From: Janthinobacterium sp. J1-1
GTDB lineage: Bacteria; Pseudomonadota; Gammaproteobacteria; Burkholderiales; Burkholderiaceae_D
Assembly (NCBI RefSeq): GCF_030944405.1
Contig: NZ_CP132339.1
Location: 1,178,001 to 1,242,000 of the forward strand
DNA: 64,000 nucleotides
Direction of reading: 5' to 3'
Shown one piece after another: positions 1-8,655 of the stretch (position 1 is its first letter; each line of letters opens with the position of its first letter). The position numbers and the translations under genes are program-made. The notes beneath the pieces were generated by a model that made no database searches, was not told where the DNA came from, and saw nothing but the letters and a program-made list of their open reading frames with translations.

Positions 1-2190
1 CGCCAGGTACTTGCCCTTGTAATACACGTAGCCGTCCAGGCCGTTGTCGATATTGCGCACGGTGGTGTCGTAATCGGCGTGCGAGCTGTTGGTGTGCGTC
101 TTGTCGACGCCGAACTGCACCCGGGTCGAAGTGCCGGCCCACTGCAGCGGCCGCAAGGTTTCCGCCGATACGGTCCACAGCTTGCTGTTGGTGTGGCCGA
201 CGTTATCCCAGTAAAAATTGGCGGCCGACACCACGTGATACACCATCTCGTCGCGCCCGGCGCGCAGCACGCGCTTGGCGCTCCACTTCATGTTGCCCCA
301 TTGCTGGCTGACACCGAGCATTTTTTCATCGGTGTACGGCGACTTCATGTCGCCCAGTTTCAGCCAGGTCCAGTTGGTGGCCATCTCTGGCGGGCCCCAG
401 GTGGTCAGCACGCCATTCGACAGCCGGCGCGTCTGCGGCGAGGCCTGCAGGGCGAGGCGCTTGGCGCGCGCATAGAAGTCGAAGAAATTGCGGCCGTAGT
501 AGCGGTTGGCGCCGAACTCGAGCTGCGTCGTGCCGTGGCCACCCACGTCCCAGGTGGCCGACAGGCGCGGCGCGAAGGTGGCTTTCGGTGACAGGTCGTC
601 GTCATCGTAGCGCGCACCCAGGCGCAGGCGCACGTCGCCGGCCTTGATGTCGTCCTGCAGGTGGACGGCGCGCGTCTTGTTGCTCAGTTCGTAAGAACCC
701 GCATAATAGATAATCTGTTGCGCCAGGTACTGGCCCCGCACGGTGGCGGCCGCATTCCAGGGCGTGGCCATGGAACAATACTCCGTGTCGACGCCGCCGC
801 CCACCAGGGCGCAGCTATTGATATTGATCGATCCCTGGTACTGCTCGTATTGCGTGTGGCGCACATAGCTGCTGTGCTGCTGGCCCAGTTCCAGTCCCGC
901 CTGGAAGGCGTGCGTGGCGCCCAGGAAGGTCACCGGGTCCCACTTCAGCTTGCCTTTGTAATCGATGTTTTCCTGTTCCTGGTCCACATTGCCGAAGCCG
1001 CCTTCATTGCTGGCCCAGCCGGTGGCATTGGTACCGGTCTTGACGCCCCAGTTTTTCTCGGAGGAGTAGCGCCAGGCTTTCCAGATGCTCGAGTCGGCGC
1101 TGCGCGAGCTGTCCATGCTCTTCCAGCTCAGTCTATGGTCCATGGTCGCGCCGCCGAGCCAGTCCATGGGATGGACCAGGCCCAGGTTGACGCCGCTGCC
1201 GCCGCTTTTCAGGTGAAAGCTGCTGTCCTTCGTATTGGCGATGAAGTGGTCGCCGCTCGATGGTGCATGCATCAGCGACAGGTCGGCCTTCACGCCGGGG
1301 CTGATGGTCCAGAAGGCCCGCACGAAGGCATTGTCGTTGCCGCGTTTTTGCACTTTGCGGTTGGCGTCGCTGCTGCTTTGCAAGCCGTTGCCATAGCCGT
1401 TCAAGGGGATCTCGGAGGTCTTGCGCACGAAGCTGCCGATCAGGCTGAAGTTGTCGCTCAGCTTGCCTTGCAGCGCGGCGCGGTAAGTCCATTTTTCAAA
1501 TTCGGGCTGCAGGTCGGCGGTGGTCGAATTGGCCGCGCTGGCGCGCTGGCTGTCGTTGAGCTTGTATTGCAGCCAGCTCGAGCGCGTGCTTTCCACCGAC
1601 ACCTGGCCACCCAGCTTGCGGGTCGGCGCGCAGGTATTGGCGTTCACCACGCCGCCCTTGAAGCGGCCATATTCGGCGCCGACGTTCGAATCGAGCACCG
1701 TCACTTCGCACAGCAGGCTGGTATCGATGGCAAAGCCCTGGCTGGCCGACGGCGGCGTGGTGGCGTTGTTGGTATTGGCGACACTCACGGTCGGGTTGTT
1801 GCCGGGGCCGATATCGTTGTTGAGCGACATGCCGTCCATCTGGTACAGATTGTCGTAGAACTTGGCGCCGTTGATGCTGATGTCGGCCGGCGCCAGCTCG
1901 CCTTGGGTGGCGGACGCCTGCTGTTTGTTGGCGAACTGCACGCTGGGATGGATGCGCAGCAGCGTGGTGACATTGCCGTCGATGCCATTCATGGCCTCGA
2001 TCTGGCGCCGGTCCAGCTTTTGTTCGCCCAGCGAATCCTGTTCGGCTTGCAGGCGTATTTCGCGCATTACCTGGTGTACCGGTTCGTCGGGGGCGGGCTC
2101 GGCGGCAAAGGACAGGGGAGTGGTGCTGCTGGCGCCAAATGCCAGGCTGATGGCCAGCACGGACTGGCGCAGGGTAAAGGTGGAAGACAT
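1..2190 (-). CDS. TonB-dependent outer-membrane receptor, 3' end cut by window edge
   Basis: 730 codons are present and the C-terminal part lies outside the window. The reading frame starts at the ATG at 2188-2190 with a signal peptide (MSSTFTLRQS..., cleavage probably after SFA-A near residue 35). A plug-like domain follows, with typical plug wording (LDRRQIEAMNGIDG, ISINGAKFYDN, MDGMSLNNDIG), then a long beta-strand-rich barrel region. The family imports iron-siderophore or other ligands across the outer membrane using TonB-ExbBD energy. A Fur-like box over the promoter (2280-2298) supports an iron-related ligand, but the substrate cannot be told from sequence. The long open frames on the opposite strand here are coding-bias shadows. 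Confidence 0.88.
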   Translation of the reverse strand, partial: MSSTFTLRQSVLAISLAFGASSTTPLSFAAEPAPDEPVHQVMREIRLQAEQDSLGEQKLDRRQIEAMNGIDGNVTTLLRIHPSVQFANKQQASATQGELAPADISINGAKFYDNLYQMDGMSLNNDIGPGNNPTVSVANTNNATTPPSASQGFAIDTSLLCEVTVLDSNVGAEYGRFKGGVVNANTCAPTRKLGGQVSVESTRSSWLQYKLNDSQRASAANSTTADLQPEFEKWTYRAALQGKLSDNFSLIGSFVRKTSEIPLNGYGNGLQSSSDANRKVQKRGNDNAFVRAFWTISPGVKADLSLMHAPSSGDHFIANTKDSSFHLKSGGSGVNLGLVHPMDWLGGATMDHRLSWKSMDSSRSADSSIWKAWRYSSEKNWGVKTGTNATGWASNEGGFGNVDQEQENIDYKGKLKWDPVTFLGATHAFQAGLELGQQHSSYVRHTQYEQYQGSININSCALVGGGVDTEYCSMATPWNAAATVRGQYLAQQIIYYAGSYELSNKTRAVHLQDDIKAGDVRLRLGARYDDDDLSPKATFAPRLSATWDVGGHGTTQLEFGANRYYGRNFFDFYARAKRLALQASPQTRRLSNGVLTTWGPPEMATNWTWLKLGDMKSPYTDEKMLGVSQQWGNMKWSAKRVLRAGRDEMVYHVVSAANFYWDNVGHTNSKLWTVSAETLRPLQWAGTSTRVQFGVDKTHTNSSHADYDTTVRNIDNGLDGYVYYKGKYLA

Positions 2191-2279
2191 GACAACCTTG
2201 AAACGGAGGAGAAGAAGAGACAGTCCCATGAAACTGTCCTCACCTGCGTAGCTGGGGTCGATTGCTCATGCTGTCAATT

Positions 2280-2298
2280 GTAAATGATAACCATTTCT
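2280..2298 (-). promoter_or_regulatory. Fur box over the TonB-receptor promoter
   Basis: The 19 bases match the classical Fur consensus (GATAATGATAATCATTATC) at 13 positions, including 12 of 13 in the core (AATGATAACCATT), and form an AAATG-N5-CATTT palindrome. On the minus strand a sigma-70-like promoter fits here: -35 TTGCCA (2307-2312), 17-bp spacer, -10 TATCAT (2284-2289). The box therefore covers the -10, as expected for iron-dependent repression of the receptor that starts about 90 bases downstream. Confidence 0.72.
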
Positions 2299-2439
2299 AT
2301 TTGGATTGGCAATATTGATTTTGCCGTATGTAAAAAACAGGCGCAGGGTGATCTGGCGGCCACAGGCTTTCCCCGGCAAGACAGGGTTTGCCCAATTCGG
2401 CGATAATCGCCGCACCTCCCACCGTTACAGGAATGCCTC

Positions 2440-3300
2440 GTGACCATGAAAACCATCAAGGGCCTGCACCAGGCTTACCGCGACGATATCGCCGACCTCA
2501 CCACGCGCCGCCCGGTGCCAGGGCCGCAGCTGGAGCAGGTCGATCCTTTCCTGTTTTTGAATCACCACGGCCCGCAGACCTATGCGCCGGGCAACCGCGG
2601 CTTGCCGTTCGGCCCGCATCCGCACCGCGGCTTTGAAACCGTGACCTTCATTCTTGAAGGCGAGCTGATGCATAGCGACAGCGCCGGTCACGACAGCATC
2701 ATCCGCGCCGGCGGCGTGCAGTGGATGACGGCCGGCAGCGGCCTGGTGCATGCCGAACTGTCGCCGCCCGCCTTCAAGCGCGACGGCGGGCCGCTGGAAA
2801 TCCTGCAGCTGTGGCTGAACCTGCCGTCGCGCCTGAAAATGACGGCGCCGCGCTATCAGGGCGTGCAGGACGAGGCCATCGTCAAGCTCGCCACGCCGGA
2901 CGGCTTGGGCACCCTGCACTTGGTGTCGGGCCAGTACGGCGGGCAGAAGGGGCCGGTCGAGTCGCTGACGGGGGTCTTCATGTCGTGGCTGGTACTGCGC
3001 CCCGGCGCGCGCTTTGCACTCGATGGCTTGCGTGGCCGCAATGTGTTTTTGTATGTGGTGACAGGGGCGCTGGCGCTGGACGACAAGCCGGTGCCGGCAT
3101 TTACCCTGGTCGAACTCGATGTGGACGGTGATGGCGTGGCGTTTGCGGCGCCCGAAGGCGCGGTGGTGCTGTTCGGCCATGCCGAACCGATCGGTGAACC
3201 GGTGGTGGCGCACGGCCCCTTCGTGATGAACACGCGCGAGGAAATCAACCAGGCGATCCGCGATTATCAGGCCGGCAAGTTCGAACCGAGCCGAAGCTAG
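2440..3300 (+). CDS. Pirin family protein (bicupin)
   Basis: 286 residues, the usual pirin length (about 230-300). The N-terminal cupin carries the metal ligands expected for pirin: H60 and H62 in GPHPHRGFET, H104 and E106 in GSGLVHAELS. The pirin C-terminal cupin follows. Bacterial pirins are Fe-binding proteins, some with quercetinase activity, others acting as redox-sensitive partners of metabolic enzymes; the role here is not determined. GTG at 2440 is preferred because AGGA lies about 8 bases upstream. ATG at 2446 is the alternative and would remove two residues. It stands alone between a divergent receptor and a convergent gene. Confidence 0.9.
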   Translation: MTMKTIKGLHQAYRDDIADLTTRRPVPGPQLEQVDPFLFLNHHGPQTYAPGNRGLPFGPHPHRGFETVTFILEGELMHSDSAGHDSIIRAGGVQWMTAGSGLVHAELSPPAFKRDGGPLEILQLWLNLPSRLKMTAPRYQGVQDEAIVKLATPDGLGTLHLVSGQYGGQKGPVESLTGVFMSWLVLRPGARFALDGLRGRNVFLYVVTGALALDDKPVPAFTLVELDVDGDGVAFAAPEGAVVLFGHAEPIGEPVVAHGPFVMNTREEINQAIRDYQAGKFEPSRS

Positions 3301-3302
3301 TT

Positions 3303-3734
3303 TCAGCTGACCGGCTCTTCGGCCGATGTCACCTTGCGCGGACGGCCGCCCAGCTTGCCGTTTTCGCGCGCCGCTGCCGACTTGGCGCTGCTGCGCGCCT
3401 GGCCGCCTTTCTTGCCGTTGTTGCTTGCCACCCAGCGTTGTGATCCGAGAAAACCTTCGAGCAGGGCCGGCAGGTACAGGTCGGCGTCGAGCAGGGGAAA
3501 ATGGATGCCCAGGCCCGAAGGGCTGATACGGGCGTCGGCCAGGCTGGCCGGCGTGGCGTGTGCCAGGGCCGGCACGTCGCCGGGCGCAAAGGCGATTTCC
3601 AGTTTCGAGGCCAGGGTAATGACGACGCGTTCGATGCGCTGGTCGTAGTGCACGGCCACGGCGGCGGGAAACGCGGCTTTTGTTGCCGCGCCGCGCGCGT
3701 TGGCCTGTGCAAAATCGTTGTCAGTGAATTCCAT
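3303..3734 (-). CDS. DUF2442-type protein with basic, AT-hook-like tail
   Basis: 143 residues. Residues about 20-95 resemble the DUF2442 fold (VVITLASKLEIAFAPGDV, then ISPSGLGIHFPLLDADLYLPALLEG). The C-terminal 45 residues are rich in Lys, Arg, Ser and Gly and end with GGRPRK, which resembles an AT-hook core (GRP flanked by basic residues), so DNA binding is possible but inferred. The start overlaps the end of the upstream DUF4160 gene by 14 bases, so the two are translationally coupled. Function is unknown; DUF2442/DUF4160 pairs recur in bacteria and have a toxin-antitoxin-like layout. Confidence 0.8.
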   Translation of the reverse strand: MEFTDNDFAQANARGAATKAAFPAAVAVHYDQRIERVVITLASKLEIAFAPGDVPALAHATPASLADARISPSGLGIHFPLLDADLYLPALLEGFLGSQRWVASNNGKKGGQARSSAKSAAARENGKLGGRPRKVTSAEEPVS

Positions 3735-3969
3735 GGATTTCCTCCCATCGCCAGCATAGCTGGCCCAGTTCCGTCTTCAACGCCCCGGCAAGCCGGCCCA
3801 GGTGCTTTTGCGTATAACCATAATTTTCGCGCAAGCAGGGCGGCCCCCAGGGGCAGGCTAGCTCGAACACGGCCTCGCAGCCACTACCGAGCACATGCAC
3901 ATGCGCCGGCCGATGGTCATTCGAGTAAATCACGACCCGATGGCCAGCATAACTGAATATGGTAGGCAT
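3721..3969 (-). CDS. DUF4160 domain protein
   Basis: 82 residues with the DUF4160 hallmark H19-R-P-A-H23-V-H25-V preceded by a short beta strand (RVVIYSND), and an aromatic C-terminus (LCWRWEEIHGIH). The three closely spaced histidines suggest a metal or catalytic site, but no activity is established for the family. It is the first gene of a two-gene unit with the DUF2442 protein (14-base overlap). A promoter should lie in 3970-4111, shared with nothing else on this strand. Confidence 0.82.
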   Translation of the reverse strand: MPTIFSYAGHRVVIYSNDHRPAHVHVLGSGCEAVFELACPWGPPCLRENYGYTQKHLGRLAGALKTELGQLCWRWEEIHGIH

Positions 3970-4111
3970 GGTAGCATAAACCTAAGTTGATTGGGTTATT
4001 GGTAGCGACTTTTTTGCCATATTTTTTGGCAGTGGTGCCCATGCTACGCCTGTCGCGCCCGAGCTTGCATGCCGGGCGCAGGTTTGTTGAGGCTGCGCAG
4101 GTGCGAAATGC

Positions 4112-4666
4112 TCAGCTGCGCGCGCGGTCATGCCGCCACAACACATCGCCGCCGCCGGCAAAGCGGTTCAGCACGCGCGACAGCACGAACAGCAGGTCGG
4201 ACAGCCGGTTCACATACTGGCGCGGGTGTTCATGGATGGTCTCGCTACTGGCCAGCGCCACGATGCTGCGCTCGGCGCGCCGGCATACGGTGCGGCACAC
4301 ATGGGCCAGCGAGGCGCCGCGCGAGCCGGCCGGCAAAATGAACTCGGCCAGCGCCGGCAGCTCCGCATTGTATTTGGCCAGCAAGTCGTCGAGGCGCAGC
4401 ACGTGTTCTTCCTTGATCAGCTGGTAGCCGGGAATGCACAGTTCGCCCCCGAGGTCGAACAGGTCGTGCTGGATGGCGACCAGTTCCTCGCGCAAGGCGT
4501 CGGGCATGGCTTCGCACAGCAACAGGCCCAGATGGGAATTGAGTTCATCGACGTCGCCCATGGCGTGCACGCGCGCGCTGTCCTTGCTGGTGCGGCTGCC
4601 GTCGCCCAGGCCCGTGCTGCCATTGTCGCCCGTACGCGTGGCGATTTTCGAAAGTCGCTTGCCCAT
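4112..4666 (-). CDS. Cob(I)alamin adenosyltransferase, PduO type
   Basis: 184 residues. It transfers the adenosyl group of ATP to cob(I)alamin to make coenzyme B12. The PduO/MMAB ATP-binding loop is at the N-terminus (TRTGDNGSTGLGDGSR, about residues 10-25), and the conserved C-terminal helices carry RRAERS and YVNRLSDLLFVLSR. The start at 4666 is chosen because AGGATGG lies just upstream and the protein then begins MGKRLSKI, as in homologues; an upstream ATG at 4711 would add 15 unrelated residues. No cobalamin riboswitch is recognisable upstream. It is divergent from glcD. Confidence 0.93.
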   Translation of the reverse strand: MGKRLSKIATRTGDNGSTGLGDGSRTSKDSARVHAMGDVDELNSHLGLLLCEAMPDALREELVAIQHDLFDLGGELCIPGYQLIKEEHVLRLDDLLAKYNAELPALAEFILPAGSRGASLAHVCRTVCRRAERSIVALASSETIHEHPRQYVNRLSDLLFVLSRVLNRFAGGGDVLWRHDRARS

Positions 4667-4819
4667 GTTGCCATCCTGTCGTGTCAATAAAGAAGGGGCA
4701 GCATACGACACTGTGTGCCGCCTTGGCTGAAACAGGGGCTTGAATCGGACGAAAAACGCGCGGCCCGCGGTTTTTTGTGCTTACAATCGTGGCAACGCCA
4801 TGCCTGCCCGGATCATCAT

Positions 4820-6310
4820 ATGCACCTTGCCGCAGCCACACCCGGATTTACCCTGACGCGCCAGCAGACGGTAGCCGCCGCCCTGCGCGCCGTGCTGCCC
4901 GCGCGCAGCGTGCTGTCCGACAGCGAAGACACGCGCCCCTACGAATGCGACGGCCTGGCCGCCTACCGCCAGTTGCCGATGATCGTCACCCTGCCCGACA
5001 CGGAAGAACAAGTGCTGGCCATCCTGCGCGTGTGCCGCGAACTGCAGGTGCCGATCGTGCCGCGCGGCGCCGGCACCGGCTTGTCGGGCGGCGCCTTGCC
5101 GATCGCCGATGGCGTGGTGCTGTCGACGGCGCGATTGAACCGCATCGTGCGCGTCGATGCCTATGCGCGCATTGCCGTGGTGCAGCCGGGCGTGCGCAAC
5201 CTGGCCATTTCCGAAGCGGCGGCGCCCTACGCGCTGTACTACGCGCCCGATCCGTCCTCGCAGATCGCCTGCAGCATCGGCGGCAACGTGGCGGAAAACT
5301 CGGGCGGCGTGCATTGCCTGAAATACGGCCTGACGGTGCACAACGTGCTGCGCGTGCGCGTGGCCACCATCGACGGCGACATCATCGAACTGGGCGGCGA
5401 AGCGCTCGATTCCCCGGGCCTGGACCTGCTGGCCGTATTCATCGGCTCCGAAGGCATGCTGGGCATCGTCACCGAAGTGACCGTCAAGCTGGTGCCGAAA
5501 CCGGCCACCGCGCGTGTCATCATGGCCTCGTTTGGCGACGTGGTTACGGGCGGCAATGCGGTGGCCAATGTGATCGCCGCCGGCATCATTCCGGCCGGCC
5601 TGGAAATGATGGACCAGACCTCGTCGCGCATGGTCGAACCGTTCGTGAAAGCCGGCTACGACATCGACGCGGCCGCCATCCTGCTGTGCGAGGCCGATGG
5701 CACGCACGAAGAAGTGGAAGAGGAAATCGCGCGCATGACGGCGGTGCTGGAAGGGGCGGGCGCCAGCGCGATTGCCGTGTCAACGACGGAAGCCGAGCGC
5801 ATGAAATTCTGGTCGGGGCGCAAGAACGCGTTCCCGGCCGCCGGGCGCATCTCGCCCGATTACTACTGCATGGATGGCACCATCCCGCGCAAGAAACTGG
5901 CCGAGGTGCTGACCGGCATCGCCGCCATGGAAACGACCCACGGCCTGCGCTGCGCCAATGTGTTCCATGCCGGCGACGGCAACCTGCATCCGCTGATCCT
6001 GTTCGACGCGAATCAACCCGGCGAATTCGAACGCGCCGAAGCGTTCGGCGCCGATATCCTGGCGTTGTGCGTGGCCGTCGGCGGCACCATCACGGGCGAA
6101 CATGGCGTGGGCATGGAAAAGATCAACTCCATGTGCGTGCAATTTACACGTGCCGAGCTCGACGCCTTTTTTGCCGTCAAGCGGGCCTTCGACCAGCATG
6201 GTCTGCTCAACCCCGACAAGGCGATTCCCACCCTGAACCGCTGCGCCGAATTTGGCAAGATGCATGTGACGGCCGGCCGGCTGCCATTTGCCAACCTGCC
6301 GCGTTTTTAG
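4820..6310 (+). CDS. glcD: Glycolate oxidase FAD-binding subunit GlcD
   Basis: 496 residues, matching the family's usual ~499. The N-terminal PCMH FAD-binding half is visible in VPRGAGTGLSGGALP and in IGGNVAENSGGVHCLKYG. The C-terminal FAD-linked oxidase half carries HAGDGNLHPL and GGTITGEHGVGMEK. Together with GlcE and GlcF it forms the membrane-associated glycolate dehydrogenase that oxidises glycolate (and D-lactate) to the 2-oxoacid. The in-frame extension upstream to 4715 lacks conservation features, so the ATG at 4820 is used. It heads a glcD-glcE-glcF operon with gaps of 17 and 27 bases. Confidence 0.94.
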   Translation: MHLAAATPGFTLTRQQTVAAALRAVLPARSVLSDSEDTRPYECDGLAAYRQLPMIVTLPDTEEQVLAILRVCRELQVPIVPRGAGTGLSGGALPIADGVVLSTARLNRIVRVDAYARIAVVQPGVRNLAISEAAAPYALYYAPDPSSQIACSIGGNVAENSGGVHCLKYGLTVHNVLRVRVATIDGDIIELGGEALDSPGLDLLAVFIGSEGMLGIVTEVTVKLVPKPATARVIMASFGDVVTGGNAVANVIAAGIIPAGLEMMDQTSSRMVEPFVKAGYDIDAAAILLCEADGTHEEVEEEIARMTAVLEGAGASAIAVSTTEAERMKFWSGRKNAFPAAGRISPDYYCMDGTIPRKKLAEVLTGIAAMETTHGLRCANVFHAGDGNLHPLILFDANQPGEFERAEAFGADILALCVAVGGTITGEHGVGMEKINSMCVQFTRAELDAFFAVKRAFDQHGLLNPDKAIPTLNRCAEFGKMHVTAGRLPFANLPRF

Positions 6311-6327
6311 TCAAACCGGAGACCGCT

Positions 6328-7398
6328 TTGCAAGCAATAGCCGAACAATTCAGGCAACGCATCATCGACGCTGGCGCGGCGGGCACACCGGTGCGCCTGC
6401 GTGGCGGCGGCAGCAAGGACTGGTATGGCCAGCAGCTGGCCGGCGAGGTGCTCGATACGCGGCAATACGCCGGCATCATCGACTACGAGCCGACGGAACT
6501 GGTGATCACCGCGCGCTGCGGCACGCCCCTGCTTGAGATCGAAGCGGCGCTGGCCGCGCGCAACCAGATGCTGGCGTTCGAGCCGCCGCACTTCGGCCCA
6601 GGCGCCACGGTCGGCGGCACGCTGGCCTGCGCGCTGTCGGGGCCGCGCCGCGCCAGTGCGGGCGCCGTGCGCGACTTCGTGCTGGGCGCCGTGCTGATGG
6701 ATGGCAAGGGGGAGCGCCTGGCTTTCGGCGGCCAGGTCATGAAGAACGTGGCGGGCTACGACGTGTCGCGCCTGCTGGCCGGCTCGCTCGGCACCCTTGG
6801 GCTGATCCTGGAGGTGTCGCTGAAAGTATTGCCCTTGCCGCTGCGCGAAGCGAGTGTGCGTTTTGAGTGCGCGGAAATCGCCGCGCTGCGCATGATGAAC
6901 GAATGGGGCGGCCAGCCCTTGCCGATTTCCGCCAGCTGCTGGCATGACGGCGTGCTGACGGTGCGTTTGTCGGGCGCCGAGGCGGCCGTGACGGCGGCGC
7001 GGCGCCGCTTGCAAGGCGACGCCGTCGCGCCGCAAGACGCGGCGGCTTTCTGGAGCGCGCTGCGCGAGCAGAGCCACGACTTTTTCGCCGGGCCCGGCAG
7101 CCTGTGGCGCTTGTCCCTGCCGGCGCACGCCAGCGCCGTGATCCTGAAAGGCCGGCAATTGATCGAATGGGGCGGCGCCCAGCGCTGGCTGAAACAGGAT
7201 GGCGATGCGGATGCCGCCGGCGCGCAGCGCATCCGGCAAAGCGTGGCGGCGGCCGGTGGCCATGCGACCCTGTTTCGCGGCGGCGACAAGGCGGTCGGCG
7301 TGTTCCATCCGCTGGCGCCGGCCGTGGCGGCCATCCACCAGCGGCTTGCCCGGAGTTTTGATCCGGCCGGCATCTTCAATCCGCACCGCATGTATTGA
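6328..7398 (+). CDS. glcE: Glycolate oxidase subunit GlcE (TTG start)
   Basis: 356 residues, the usual size. It contains one PCMH-type FAD-binding domain (LRGGGSKDWYG, FGPGATVGGTLACALSGPRR, GGQVMKNVAGYDVSRLLAGSLGTLG) and ends with the family C-terminus (FDPAGIFNPHRMY). The start is a TTG at 6328: GGAG lies 5 bases upstream, it directly follows the glcD stop, and the first ATG in frame is about 240 bases further in, inside the FAD domain. The open frame extends far upstream through glcD only because of codon bias. It is a subunit of the GlcDEF complex. Confidence 0.92.
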   Translation: MQAIAEQFRQRIIDAGAAGTPVRLRGGGSKDWYGQQLAGEVLDTRQYAGIIDYEPTELVITARCGTPLLEIEAALAARNQMLAFEPPHFGPGATVGGTLACALSGPRRASAGAVRDFVLGAVLMDGKGERLAFGGQVMKNVAGYDVSRLLAGSLGTLGLILEVSLKVLPLPLREASVRFECAEIAALRMMNEWGGQPLPISASCWHDGVLTVRLSGAEAAVTAARRRLQGDAVAPQDAAAFWSALREQSHDFFAGPGSLWRLSLPAHASAVILKGRQLIEWGGAQRWLKQDGDADAAGAQRIRQSVAAAGGHATLFRGGDKAVGVFHPLAPAVAAIHQRLARSFDPAGIFNPHRMY

Positions 7399-7425
7399 CA
7401 CTATTGAAGAACAGACTGAGACGCC

Positions 7426-8655
7426 ATGCAAACCAATCTTGCCGACTTTATCAAGAATACACCGGCCGGCGACGAAGCCGAAGCCATCCTGCGTGCCTGC
7501 GTGCATTGCGGCTTTTGCACCGCCACCTGTCCCACTTATCAACTGCTGGGCGACGAGCTCGATGGCCCGCGCGGCCGCATCTACCTGATCAAGCAGGTAC
7601 TCGAAGGCGCAGCCGTCACGCAGAAAACCCAGACCCATCTGGACCGCTGCCTGACCTGCCGCAATTGCGAATCGACCTGTCCCTCGGGCGTGCAGTACGG
7701 CCGCCTGGTCGATATCGGCCGCAACGTGGTTGAGCAGCGCGTGCGGCGCCCCTTGCGCGAGCGCGCGCTGCGCTTTGCCCTGAAGGAAGCCTTGCCGCGC
7801 CGCTGGTTGTTTACGCCCGTCTACAAGGCGGGCCAGGCGCTGCGTCCGCTGCTGTCAAAAGGCCTGCAGGACAAATTGCGGCCCGGCGCGGCACCGGGCC
7901 GCTGGCCGGCGCGCAGCCACGCGCGCACCATGCTGGTGCTGGACGGCTGCGTGCAGCCGGCCATGTCACCGAATATCAATGCGGCCACGGCGCGCGTGCT
8001 CGATGCCTTGGGCGTGCAGTTGATCAATGTGGCGAAAGCCGGCTGCTGCGGCGCGCTGCGCCATCACTTGAATGAGCAGGAGGCGGCGCTGGACGACATG
8101 CGCCGCAATATCGACGCCTGGTGGCCGCATGTGGAAACGGCCGAGGCGATCGTCATGACGGCCTCGGGCTGCGGCGCCACCGTCAAGGAATATGGCCACC
8201 TGCTGGCGCACGATGCGCGCTACGCCGCCAAGGCGCAGCGCATTGCGCAGCTGGCGCGTGACCTGTGCGAAATCCTGCCGGCTTTCGAGGCGGAACTGGC
8301 GGCGCTGGTAAAAGGCCGCATCACCGGGCGCGTGGTGTACCACCCGCCCTGCACCTTGCAGCATGGCCAGCAGATCCGCGGCAGGGTCGAGCAGGTGCTG
8401 CGCGCGGTCGGCGTCGATGTGCGCCTGTGCGCCGACAGCCATTTGTGCTGTGGCTCGGCCGGCACCTATTCCATCTTGCAGCCGGCGCTGTCGCAGCAGC
8501 TGCGCGACAACAAGGTGGCCGCACTGGAAGCGTGCGCGCCGGACGTGATCGTGTCGGCCAATATCGGCTGCCTCAGCCATTTGCAGTCGGGTACCGAGGT
8601 GCCGGTGCGGCACTGGATCGAACTGATCGATGCTGCGGTGAACAAATCCTCCTAG
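7426..8655 (+). CDS. glcF: Glycolate oxidase iron-sulfur subunit GlcF
   Basis: 409 residues. Two ferredoxin-like 4Fe-4S motifs are complete: C25-C28-C31-C35 (CVHCGFCTATCP) and C75-C78-C81-C85 (CLTCRNCESTCP). Two CCG domains follow (GCCGALRHH and CCGSAGTYS), typical of the heterodisulfide-reductase-like electron carriers. It passes electrons from the GlcD/GlcE flavins towards quinone. It is the last gene of the glc operon. Its final four bases overlap the 3' end of the convergent GGDEF/EAL gene, so there is no room for a separate terminator. Confidence 0.95.
   Translation: MQTNLADFIKNTPAGDEAEAILRACVHCGFCTATCPTYQLLGDELDGPRGRIYLIKQVLEGAAVTQKTQTHLDRCLTCRNCESTCPSGVQYGRLVDIGRNVVEQRVRRPLRERALRFALKEALPRRWLFTPVYKAGQALRPLLSKGLQDKLRPGAAPGRWPARSHARTMLVLDGCVQPAMSPNINAATARVLDALGVQLINVAKAGCCGALRHHLNEQEAALDDMRRNIDAWWPHVETAEAIVMTASGCGATVKEYGHLLAHDARYAAKAQRIAQLARDLCEILPAFEAELAALVKGRITGRVVYHPPCTLQHGQQIRGRVEQVLRAVGVDVRLCADSHLCCGSAGTYSILQPALSQQLRDNKVAALEACAPDVIVSANIGCLSHLQSGTEVPVRHWIELIDAAVNKSS

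Noticed and set aside
661..2283. Long plus-strand open frame of 540 codons
   Set aside because: Shadow of the TonB receptor on the other strand. Composition is Ala/Gly/His/Gln-rich with no domain, and it opposes a clear receptor sequence.
3303..3969. Established toxin-antitoxin annotation
   Set aside because: The layout fits, but neither family has a proven toxin, so it is left as a hypothesis.
4667..4819. Cobalamin riboswitch before the adenosyltransferase
   Set aside because: The gap is 153 bases long and holds no B12-box-like sequence.
4777..6327. In-frame upstream part of the glcE frame as a fused gene
   Set aside because: It overlaps glcD fully and reads as Arg-rich filler. The glcE domain begins only at the TTG at 6328.
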